Assembly (NCBI GenBank): GCA_003116975.1
Contig: BGKB01000240.1
Coordinates: forward strand, 1-64,000
DNA from: Aurantiochytrium sp. KH105
Taxonomy: Eukaryota > Sar > Bigyra > Thraustochytrida > Thraustochytriidae
Direction of reading: 5' to 3'
DNA: 64,000 nt
Shown here: one piece after another, positions 10,215-18,121 of the stretch
Position numbering within the stretch: position 1 is the stretch's first letter
Layout: each line of letters starts with the position of its first letter
Made by a program: the position numbers and the translations under genes
The notes under the pieces: model-generated
Database searches by the model: none
What the model saw: only the letters and a program-made list of their open reading frames with translations
What the model was told of the DNA's origin: nothing

Positions 10215-11471
10215 ATGGCGGACGCTATGGAGGTCGAGGCCAAGGCCCCCGAGGCCGCCGCCGCCGCCGCTCCCGCGGCTGCTCCCGTCGTCGACAAGAC
10301 CGTCGTAGTGGACACCGAGCCTGGCCCTGACGGCTCCGAGACCAAGACCGTCGAGGTGACGACTACGAAGGCCTCTGCCACCGGACCCGCGGAGGCCACG
10401 GTCACGACCACCGTGGACAAGGACACCACTGTCACGGCCCCCGATGGCACCAAATCCACGACCGTCGAGACCACCGAGACTACCGAGACCGTACCTGCTG
10501 CCGACCCGGCTCCCGTGGCTGACGCTCCCGCCGAGAAGGACGCGACCGCTGCCGAAAACGGGAACGGCACCAAGGAGGCCAAGGCGCCCAAAAAGAAGGC
10601 CGAGCCCAAGACCCCTGCCAAGAAGAAGAGCGCCGCCACTCCCGAACCCGCCTCTGCTGGACGCCGCAGCGGACGCGCTCGCAAGCAGGTCGATCACTTC
10701 GTGCCCGTCGAAGCCGTCACCAAGGAAGAAGTCTTTGAGGTACCCACAGGGTCCGGAACGGCTGTGAGCGAAATGAAAAAGGTCAAGGATAATCTGAGCA
10801 AGTTCTCGGGCAACTCCGAGGAGATCAAGGCCCTGCACAGCGCCATGTATGGCCGTCGCGGAAAGAAGAACGACGCCAAAAAGAATGTCCTCGCCTTCAG
10901 CGGCCTCGTCTACCCGGAGGGCGTCAGCAAGGAGGAGGCGCGCGACCGCGTTTTCCAGAACATTGGCAAGTGGCAGATTGATTTCCTCAGGCAGATGATT
11001 GACGTCTTTGGCGTCGACAGAACCTCCAAGACGAAAAAGGAGGACCTGCTCGACACCTTCATCGACTGGCTCGAAAAGCCCACATACAACGAGGACATGA
11101 AGGGCGCCGGTGCCAAGGCCAAGAAGGCCAAGGCCAAGTCGCCTGCCAAGAAGGCCACCAAGCGCAAGTCGCCCGCCAAAGCAGCCAAGTCCCCGGCGTC
11201 GGCCAAGAAACGCAAGACGACTACTGACAAAAAGCCTGCCAAGAAGGCTGATAAGAAGGCTGACAAGAAGGAGGAGAAGCCCGAAAAGGAAGTCCCCGAG
11301 GCCCTCGTCAAGGAGATCAAGGACAAGATCGACACCATCATCAAGTCCGCCGACAGGGATAAGCTCAAGGTCGCTGCCGTCCGCAAACAGATCATGACTG
11401 AGGTTCCCGACGCCAACGCCGACCACAAGGCTCTCATCCATCGTCTCATTGGCGAGGCCCTCTCCAGCTAA
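10215..11471 (+). CDS. DEK-family chromatin protein
   Basis: 418-aa nuclear DNA-binding protein with DEK architecture; DEK proteins bind and bend chromatin DNA and influence transcription and replication. The first 100 residues are Ala/Thr/Val/Glu-rich and disordered. Lys/Pro-rich blocks (about 120-160, KAPKKKAEPKTPAKKK) look like nuclear localisation and histone-tail-like DNA contacts. A SAP-like core follows with SGLVYPEG and WQIDFLRQMIDVFGVD, then KTKKEDLLDTFIDWLEKPTY (about 255-292). A second basic region carries repeated SPAKKA/KKADKKA motifs (about 300-360). The protein ends in a DEK C-terminal domain (about 362-418, RDKLKVAAVRKQIMTEVPDA). The ATG at 10215 gives MADAMEVEAK. A long minus-strand open frame opposite it is a codon-bias shadow. 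Confidence 0.9.
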   Translation: MADAMEVEAKAPEAAAAAAPAAAPVVDKTVVVDTEPGPDGSETKTVEVTTTKASATGPAEATVTTTVDKDTTVTAPDGTKSTTVETTETTETVPAADPAPVADAPAEKDATAAENGNGTKEAKAPKKKAEPKTPAKKKSAATPEPASAGRRSGRARKQVDHFVPVEAVTKEEVFEVPTGSGTAVSEMKKVKDNLSKFSGNSEEIKALHSAMYGRRGKKNDAKKNVLAFSGLVYPEGVSKEEARDRVFQNIGKWQIDFLRQMIDVFGVDRTSKTKKEDLLDTFIDWLEKPTYNEDMKGAGAKAKKAKAKSPAKKATKRKSPAKAAKSPASAKKRKTTTDKKPAKKADKKADKKEEKPEKEVPEALVKEIKDKIDTIIKSADRDKLKVAAVRKQIMTEVPDANADHKALIHRLIGEALSS

Positions 11472-12280
11472 ACGCGCACTCATTTCTCTCTCTTGCGAGT
11501 TTGCGAGCCTGCGCTCGAACTTGCTCAGTTGCTCGGTCGCTCGGGCGGGTCCACACGCGCATTTCCTCCCGCTTTGCGTGGCCCCCCACCAAACTATAGC
11601 TGCTAGGTAAAAAGGCTGTCCCTGCGAACCTCCTTGACGACCTCGCCAACTTTGAACTGCTGATCCCATGTTTTTGCTGCTCCTTGTTGTCCTAATCAAT
11701 CTCTCTCTCTTCTTCCGTCTGCAGCTGCTTCGTCATGCAGTCCTCGTCTACATTTTCAAGTTGTCCACATGCTGAATGTAAAGATGAGACTTCACTTCAT
11801 GCTGCATCGGCCGACGTAATGTTCGTCGATTCTCTGATCAAATTTGGATCAGACCATGCGCAACGAATCTACGTGCTCCATGCCCTCGATCGACTTGAAC
11901 GTTGCGGCCAAGCCAAGCCAAGCCAAGCCAAGCCGAGGCAAGCGGAGGCTAAAAAAATCTTTTTCTTTTCTTCGTCTTTTTTTCGCTTTTTTCCTTTTTT
12001 CTTCTTTGGGGTTGTGCGAGCGAGCGCTGTAAACTCCATCCATACGCTACGCGCACGCGGGACAGCCGACGCATTCAAGAGCAAATCCAGCGCATTCCCT
12101 GCGCCTCGCGCAGTGCAAGGCAGCGCGCGCGCCTTCGCGGGCTCTGGTGGCCCGCACTGGCGCGTCAGGCCCGAGTAGCCAAGTGACGACTCCACGTCGT
12201 CCGTGACGCCCAAACTCGATCGATACCTATCGTGCCGGCAACAACCCCCCGCGCCGACCAGCGTGCATAGTCGAGGAAAG
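11472..12280. other. intergenic region, DEK to R-SNARE
   Basis: No gene seen. It contains a GCCAA pentamer repeat (about 11906-11935), T-rich runs (about 11950-12005), and presumably the DEK 3' UTR and R-SNARE promoter. Confidence 0.55.
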
Positions 12281-13145
12281 ATGCTTGGTGACAGCAACGC
12301 CAACGGGTACGTTTCATCCGTCATCACGGGTCTCGCACGCTGTCGAATGACCCGTCCATGACTGACAAATCGAGATTCAACTCCCTCCTTCGCACTGACG
12401 CTCTCTTTCTGACGAACGCATACATGCATGGTGCTCCTCGACTCGACCACGAAACAGCGCGACCGGTGTTCAGGGCAGAATCAAATTCGTAGCCGTTGCT
12501 CGCGCGGATGACGGCAAGCTTGTGGCCTCATATCTCCCGTCGCGCGCCGACTCCGACGTGGAAAAATATCACCATGCCGTTCACGAGGTGCTCTGCGCAC
12601 CCGATTTCCAGCACAAAGTCAAACCCGGGTCGCGATATCGACTTGTAGGAGACATCAATGCTTTCAACTTTACCACAGACACGCAGCAGTGCGTCTACAT
12701 TGTCATCACCGTCGCTAACTTTTCCGAGAAATATGTCTTCCCTCTCATCAATGAGCTCATCCCGGCTTTCAAAGATGCTTGCGGTGACGAGGCGGCTTCT
12801 TGCGAAGAGGGAGCGCTTTCTAAAAAGGTAGAGCCCAGCTTTGCTCGCCTCGTGCGCGCATACGATAACCCTTCTTCGGACAAAATCGCCTCGCTTCAGG
12901 CAAAGGTTGGTGACATTGCAGTCAGCGTTGGCGACAGCATTGGTGGTGCCCTACGCAACATAAACAAGGCCGAGCAGCTCGAAGAACAGACCATGCGACT
13001 TCAGGACGAGGCTGAGCTCTTTCATAAGCAGACGAACCAGCTCAAGCGCCATGAGCAATGGCGCAAGTGGAAAATGAATATTGTCATTGGCGGCATTCTC
13101 CTGCTCATCATCGTCATCATCATCGTTGCCCTCGCCAGCAAATAA
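12281..13145 (+). CDS. longin-domain R-SNARE (VAMP/synaptobrevin-like), 2 exons
   Basis: Membrane-fusion SNARE, 237 aa. Exon 12281-12306 (MLGDSNAN plus a split Gly codon) joins exon 12458-13145. The intron 12307-12457 has donor GTACGT and acceptor AACAG, and the join reads in frame into VQGRIKFVAVARADDGK, the first strand of a longin domain. The longin domain covers about residues 15-135, the SNARE coiled coil about 150-207, and a single C-terminal transmembrane anchor about 214-235 (IVIGGILLLIIVIIIVALAS), typical of a tail-anchored VAMP. Aligning the heptad layers from +1 to +8 (A, L, T, L, A, F, T, L) puts Asn176, not Arg175, at the central ionic layer. The subfamily (VAMP7-like or Sec22-like) is undecided. 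Confidence 0.88.
12307..12457 (+). other. spliceosomal intron in R-SNARE gene
   Basis: 151-nt intron, GTACGT...AACAG, splitting a Gly codon after its second base. The alternative acceptor at GTTCAG downstream would lead to a stop, so the upstream AG is preferred. Confidence 0.82.
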
Positions 13146-13567
13146 ATCCATGTCTCTGCAAGCGTAGCTAGCTAGCCAGCTAAACCGACCATGATGCTAC
13201 GTTGCGCCCGCACACAACCCGGTCATCAGCAGGGTCAATATGCCGTACTGTGCATTTTCGACGCTATGTGGCGCGCTTTAGCACCTATCCGATTCAATTC
13301 AATTCAATCATGTAAGATGAAATCACGACAAATCATAAGAAGAGTATGAAATCAGTTTACTTGCGCCGTCTCGCAGACTTACAACGAGAACCACCTACAA
13401 AGACAAGTTCGACATCTACCCCGACAGACAAACAGACCGACCGATCAACCAAGCACGAAGGGAGACGTGTGTTCTGGGATCTCTACTGTCTGAAAATTGG
13501 CACATTCTTCTTGCCCGATTCTCTTTCCTTTTCCTTCTCCCCCGTCCCAACTATCATGCTGGCGCGA
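13146..13567. other. convergent 3' intergenic region
   Basis: Between the 3' ends of the R-SNARE and CTFQP genes. AT-richer, with a short ATTCA repeat near 13293-13307. No gene seen. Confidence 0.55.
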
Positions 13568-15046
13568 TCACATCCAGCGCCCCGTAGAATTACGATGACG
13601 CCCGCCCGCAAAGACAAGCTGAGAATCATCCCAAGCTGATCGCTTCTTGAAACCGAGACTTGGGTCCAAGAGCGTCGACTGATACTTGGCGCGCACTTCG
13701 TTTTGAGCCTTGACGCGTCTGCGTCGCTGCGCGTCACGCTCCATTCGCTCTGCAAAGTACTCGCCCGGAACGCTGACATCAAATTCCGTAGCCGAGCCTC
13801 GCGTTGCTAGCGTCGGTTGGAACGAACAGCCGACGGATCGGAGCGCCTCGCGCTCCGCGATCGCCCGTTTTGCCTCCCGTGTCCGTAGGTCGTTTTCCAC
13901 GCGCTGCATAAATCCCGTTTGGACCTCTTCCCAGGCCATCGGCCTCGTCTTCACCTTGCGGGTCGTCCCAAATGCCGCGTCGTAGATAATCTTCTCTTGC
14001 GGCCGAAAGGCTGGGCACATCTCCATCTCAAGCTCGGCCTGTTTCGACTCACTCTCGCGCATCTTGGTCTCCATACGATCAAGGAAACCGTCGCTCACGT
14101 CTTGCCACACCACCTTGTGGCGAAAAGCAACTTTGCAGTCGCGACACTTGTTCTTGCGGTGCTTGAACTCATCGTACGACTGCGTCGCGCGGCACTGTGG
14201 GCAAACCTTTTTGTCCACGCGCGCTTCATATTCTGCTTTGCCGCGTCTTGTGCGCAGCGCCTGCTCTTTGTTCTCGTGCGCGATCTCAAAGCGCTTCAAG
14301 CACGGACCCGAGTTCCGGACCATCGATTTGGAAGACTTGTTGATCTTGGGTTGAAAGGTGCAATTTTTCGCGTCGTCCTCCTTTTCAAAGCGTGCGCGTC
14401 CTTGGCTTTTTGCCTCGGACGTGGACGCGCGTTTTTGTCGACCACTGGTTCCGGCAAACAATCTCTCACGCGACTTTGCCAGCGAGAATCGTCGCGGGGA
14501 GCCAGACTTGGACCAGGACGAGGTTGACCGCCTGCGCAGTCCCCTCTGCTCCTGAGTCTGTGCTCTCTCCATTGGCTCTGCGTAGAGCTTTTTCCAAGCA
14601 TGCGTCACAGGCGGCGTTCTCTGCTTGCGGAGTCGACTATTGCTCGACCGGTGGAAGTGCTCGTTGTCGGCCTCTTCAGGTCCTGAAGCCAGAGCATTCG
14701 ATTTCGCAACCTCGGCTAGGTTTGAAGCCTCGGCTTCCGTTCCAAGTACATCCTGCGCTACAGATTTGAGCACCTGCGACGTGCCATTGCCTTCTCTGTT
14801 TTCCTTTGGTGAGCAAGAGCTGTCAATCTTGGGAGCAGCAGCCTCGCTCTTTTCCGCTTCTTGCTGGGCCTCGACTTCGCGCACAGCTTCTTCGAGAACA
14901 CGCTGCGTTCGTGGCGCATCATCGTTGGGTCGATCTTCGCCTTCCGTCGACATTGTCGTGTTTGCTTTCGTAGCAACTTCCGCACTCTCCTCTTGTGCAA
15001 GCTCTTGCGCGGCTGCAGCCAAGGCAGAAGGGGCAGAACTTGTCAT
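13568..15046 (-). CDS. CTFQP-repeat protein with CxxC zinc ribbon
   Basis: A 492-aa basic, mostly disordered protein that I cannot name. The first ATG is at 15046 (MTSSAPSALA); the open frame continues upstream without an ATG. Residues 1-200 are Ala/Glu/Ser-rich, then Arg/Ser-rich. The C-terminal half holds three spaced short motifs of one type, CTFQPKINKSS, CPAFRPQ and CSFQPTL, each followed by a coiled-coil stretch that includes a xxGFxxRM/xxGFMQRVE motif. This C-F-x-P repeat style occurs in many flagellate proteins of unknown function. A Cys4 zinc-ribbon candidate, CPQC and CRDC separated by about 17 residues, lies before the second repeat. There is no membrane segment. A cytoskeletal or ciliary role is only an inference. 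Confidence 0.75.
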   Translation of the reverse strand: MTSSAPSALAAAAQELAQEESAEVATKANTTMSTEGEDRPNDDAPRTQRVLEEAVREVEAQQEAEKSEAAAPKIDSSCSPKENREGNGTSQVLKSVAQDVLGTEAEASNLAEVAKSNALASGPEEADNEHFHRSSNSRLRKQRTPPVTHAWKKLYAEPMERAQTQEQRGLRRRSTSSWSKSGSPRRFSLAKSRERLFAGTSGRQKRASTSEAKSQGRARFEKEDDAKNCTFQPKINKSSKSMVRNSGPCLKRFEIAHENKEQALRTRRGKAEYEARVDKKVCPQCRATQSYDEFKHRKNKCRDCKVAFRHKVVWQDVSDGFLDRMETKMRESESKQAELEMEMCPAFRPQEKIIYDAAFGTTRKVKTRPMAWEEVQTGFMQRVENDLRTREAKRAIAEREALRSVGCSFQPTLATRGSATEFDVSVPGEYFAERMERDAQRRRRVKAQNEVRAKYQSTLLDPSLGFKKRSAWDDSQLVFAGGRHRNSTGRWM

Positions 15047-15509
15047 TTTGCTGGCAGTGCTGGCGTGGCTGCCGCCGCTGCTGCTGCTGCTGCTAATGTT
15101 ATGCACGTGACTCGGAACGCAATGAAGATAAAGGACAAAAGCTGTCGCGCCACCCTCGAGCTGAGCGGCGGTGCTGTCTGTCTCCAGCCGGTCCGACGTC
15201 CTCTCCTGGCCAATGTGGATCTATCAACAACTCGCCCCCCAAGGACAGGTAGACCACTCTGCCCGTCAAATGTCTCCTCGGCTTGGGGACACGATCAAGA
15301 AGATCAAAAGTTGTTTGCTTGGCATACCTACAACTCACACAAACAAAAGAAAAGCATGACTGCGAAACCCAAAATCTCTAACGGCTAGCCTCGTTGCGCA
15401 GTCCATGACTAGCGCCACCTAGATATAGATGATTCTTTCTGCTGCAAGAGAGGTGGGAACGGGGAGGAAAGGGGGGAGGGGGCGATCGATACTTTGTGGG
15501 CGTGCTAAC
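15047..15509. other. intergenic region, CTFQP gene to GNAT gene
   Basis: Both neighbours are on the minus strand. This is the upstream region of the CTFQP gene (short GCTGCT run at 15075-15093) and the 3' side of the GNAT gene. No gene seen. Confidence 0.5.
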
Positions 15510-16025
15510 CTAGAGCTTGGAGTACATAATGTGTGCGTCGACAAGACCCATCTTCTGGTGCTGAAATGCGTCGGGGATGGTGCCGAGCACAGTAAAGCCA
15601 AGGTCTTTCCAAAGCTTGACCGCTCCCTTGTTCGACGCGACAACAAAGTTGAATTGGATCGCATAGTATCCCAGACGCTTTGCTTCCGGGATGGAGTGTT
15701 CTCCCATGGCGCGGCCGATGCCAAGACCAAACTGTGTTGGGTCCACCATAAATGAGCCATTCGCAATGTGCGAGCCGAGCCCCATTTGATTGTCCTTGAG
15801 GATGTAGGTTCCCACGATTTTGCCTTCCTGCTCGGCAACGTACGTGTGAAACTTCTTGCCATACCAGTTGGCCAGCGCGTCTTCTCGGCTCATGTTCGGA
15901 GGAAACACATACGTGTCGCCTGTCTTGATCACTTCGCGAAATATTTCCCAAATTCGTTCCACATCTCCGTCGTGCGCAGCGCGAATCCTCAGTGGGCCCT
16001 TTTTGGCCTTTGGCTGTTCGCCCAT
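15510..16025 (-). CDS. GNAT-family N-acetyltransferase
   Basis: Acetyl-CoA-dependent acetyltransferase, 171 aa, essentially one GNAT domain. The N-terminal fold is RIRAAHDGDVERIWEIFREV, followed by a central acceptor region and FMVDPTQFGLGIGRAMGEHS. In the latter, QFGLGIGRAM is the Q/RxxGxG/A pyrophosphate-binding loop for acetyl-CoA. The C-terminal IQFNFVVASNKGAVKLWKDL is the usual V-x-x-x-N-x-x-A-x-x-L-W/Y-x-K-x-G-F segment. It resembles fungal and bacterial enzymes acetylating small toxic amines or amino acids (the phosphinothricin/azetidine-type group); the true substrate is unknown. The ATG at 16025 gives MGEQPKAKKG. It is divergently arranged with the HMCES gene (400 bp). Confidence 0.88.
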   Translation of the reverse strand: MGEQPKAKKGPLRIRAAHDGDVERIWEIFREVIKTGDTYVFPPNMSREDALANWYGKKFHTYVAEQEGKIVGTYILKDNQMGLGSHIANGSFMVDPTQFGLGIGRAMGEHSIPEAKRLGYYAIQFNFVVASNKGAVKLWKDLGFTVLGTIPDAFQHQKMGLVDAHIMYSKL

Positions 16026-16424
16026 CGTCTTGTGCGTCTGTTTGTCTGTCTACCTCCTTGTCTGTCTCTTTGCTTGCTTGCTTGCTTGCTTGCTTGCTTT
16101 CGTACGTTCGCTTCTTCTCGAACCCCCGCCAGTGGTCCGTCAGCCGGTTCGGGTTGCTCTTGCTCCAGGCCACGCGAGTCTGCGCCAACTCAACCTCTGG
16201 CTCCTCCACGCCCGCCGCGCTCTTTCCTGCGCCGCGCTCTTCTCTGCGCCGCCCTGCCCTGCACGCCTGTCGCAAGCGGCACGCGCGCGCAGCTGCTCTT
16301 GGTTTTGTCTTTGCCGGGATCCCGTGCGCCGCTTCGCGAGCAGCTGCAGCTGCCCGGGCCGCGCTCGCGATGCAGCAGACCGGGATCCGCGGCGCGCGAG
16401 GAGAGCAGCGCGCGGCGCGCGAGG
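16026..16424. promoter_or_regulatory. divergent promoter region GNAT/HMCES
   Basis: The 399 bp between two divergent start codons must hold both 5' UTRs and promoters. The HMCES-phase reading frame is open through all of it but has no homology before the MCGR start. Its GC-rich right half is Cys/Arg/Ala in translation. Confidence 0.5.
16069..16099. repeat. (GCTT)n tract between GNAT and HMCES genes
   Basis: Seven near-perfect GCTT copies 44-74 bp upstream of the GNAT start, within the shared divergent promoter region. Confidence 0.92.
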
Positions 16425-17714
16425 ATGTGCGGCCGGGGCCGCTTCGCGCTGGAGGCCGGCCAGCTGCAGGCGGCGGCGAGGACCGGCGCTGCGTCGCGCG
16501 CTCGCGGCGACGGGCGCCCCCGCGCGGCTGCAGAGCCCGAGGCGGATGGTGGTGGTTCCACCCGGGGGGGATCCGGCGGGACAGGGCGCGGCAGCGGCGC
16601 GAGCGAGCCTCGCGAGGAGGATGCCGGTCTGCAGGACCAGCTCGAGGGCATGCGCAGAGAGAACTTCGGCCCCGGCATGGTCGCCTTCGTCCTTGTGGCC
16701 AATGGCGACGGGAAAGAAACACGCACGCTGCAGCTGCGCAAAGCGCAGTGGGGCTTGCTTCCGAGGAAGCTCACAAAGCCCGTGTCGGCAGGAGACTTCT
16801 TTCAAAAGTTCAACGCGCGAGAGGACAATCTCGAGCATGTGCACAGCACGCGTCTGGGTCGACAACATTGCGTCGTACTCTTCAATGGATTCTACGAGTG
16901 GAAAAAGGGCCAGGACCCACTCTCCAAAAAACCTACCAAACAACCTTACTACATTTATCCCAAGGATGGCAGCGTGCTACGCCTTGCCGGCCTCTACGAG
17001 ACGAGCACAGACCCAGGCACGGGCGAAGAGCTCACAACGTTCACAATTGTGACGGTTGCTGCGGCAAAATCGTTCTCCTGGCTGCACCACCGAATGCCCG
17101 CCGTGCTGGAAGATGATGCCGCAGTTGACGCCTGGCTTTCTGCATCTGACTTTTCTCCCAAGACTCGTGCTTTGCTCAAGCCCAGCGAGAACTTGCTAGA
17201 TTGGCATCCTGTGACTTCTGCCATGGGCAAGACCTCGTACCAGGCCTCAGACTGCACCAAACCGATCAAGATCAAGTCAGAACCTTCCGTGCTTTCCTTT
17301 TGGTCCAAAAAGGGAACCCCGGTCGTCACGAAGCGAGGGGGCGGCGTAAAGGACGCCATATCTGTATCATCAAAACCTACTCCAGTGCAAGTTCCGAGGA
17401 ACTCGGCGGTGCCTGCGGACTCCAAAAAGGAGATCTCAGCCGCACATGAAAAGAATCCCGGGACCGACCGCGGCGGTAGCGGTGGTGGCAATGATGATGA
17501 AGATGGTGACGTTGTGATTATTCAAGACGACACGTCGAAGACAAATCAAGCAAAGGCAACGTCCTCAACGGACGTCAAGATTTCGAAGAAACGCCCGCTT
17601 ACACCGAGCAAGTCTCAGCCTTTGTCTCCGTTCAAATCGCCGAAAAAGACAAAGGCCGCATTTCCAGCCGAAAAGGGTCAAGCCACGCTCGGCGCTTTCT
17701 TCGAAAAAAAGTAA
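16425..17714 (+). CDS. HMCES/SRAP-domain abasic-site protease-like protein
   Basis: SRAP proteins covalently trap abasic sites in single-stranded DNA through the amine and thiol of Cys2 and protect replication forks. The start at 16425 is fixed by the obligatory Met-Cys-Gly-Arg. The conserved active-site blocks are present: FNAREDN (Asn/Arg/Glu, about 129-135), VVLFNGFYEWKKG (catalytic Glu in GFYEW, about 150-162) and SWLHHRMPAVL (His-Arg-Met-Pro, about 223-233). The 429-aa protein carries a Gly/Arg-rich insertion of about 60 residues right after the N-terminal strand, which human HMCES lacks. The C-terminal third is disordered, Lys/Ser-rich, and ends in QATLGAFFEKK, a canonical QxxLxxFF PCNA-interacting box, as in animal HMCES. 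Confidence 0.93.
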   Translation: MCGRGRFALEAGQLQAAARTGAASRARGDGRPRAAAEPEADGGGSTRGGSGGTGRGSGASEPREEDAGLQDQLEGMRRENFGPGMVAFVLVANGDGKETRTLQLRKAQWGLLPRKLTKPVSAGDFFQKFNAREDNLEHVHSTRLGRQHCVVLFNGFYEWKKGQDPLSKKPTKQPYYIYPKDGSVLRLAGLYETSTDPGTGEELTTFTIVTVAAAKSFSWLHHRMPAVLEDDAAVDAWLSASDFSPKTRALLKPSENLLDWHPVTSAMGKTSYQASDCTKPIKIKSEPSVLSFWSKKGTPVVTKRGGGVKDAISVSSKPTPVQVPRNSAVPADSKKEISAAHEKNPGTDRGGSGGGNDDEDGDVVIIQDDTSKTNQAKATSSTDVKISKKRPLTPSKSQPLSPFKSPKKTKAAFPAEKGQATLGAFFEKK

Positions 17715-17987
17715 TACAACTGACGCTGGGTGAGCTTGTGACCGTTTGGTTGGCCTTTCGTGTATAATCCATCAAAAACAGATTATGTAAGTGAACCTGA
17801 ATGACTTTAGCGCAGAGTTGGAGGCCTCTCCTTCATTCCAAAGTTATGTTTTCGTCCAGCCATGCAGTCAGTGCCTACCTGACGTGTGGTCACGCTTGCT
17901 ACTGAGGATTTCACAACGAAGACTTCTCTCTATTTTCTATTTTGCTCGTTTCCTCACAATCAAAAAAAGAATGGTTCGAGAGGAGAA

Positions 17988-18033
<46 letters not shown>

Positions 18034-18121
18034 TGCATTAATTGGGTGTGCGTGCGTGTGCGTAGAAAATCTGCAGGAGAGAGGAAGCAGAGGATCACCT
18101 GGTTTCCTGCTATGCCTTGGG
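17715..18121. other. convergent 3' intergenic region
   Basis: Between the HMCES and MBOAT 3' ends. Contains a (TC)n run. No gene seen. Confidence 0.55.
17991..18029. repeat. (TC)n microsatellite
   Basis: About nineteen perfect TC units in the 3' intergenic region. Confidence 0.95.

Noticed and set aside
9927-11699. 590-codon minus-strand open frame
   Set aside because: It lies opposite the DEK-like gene and extends past it. Its composition (Gly/Leu/Arg/Val runs) is what reverse-reading of a GC3-biased gene gives, and it crosses the ambiguous base.
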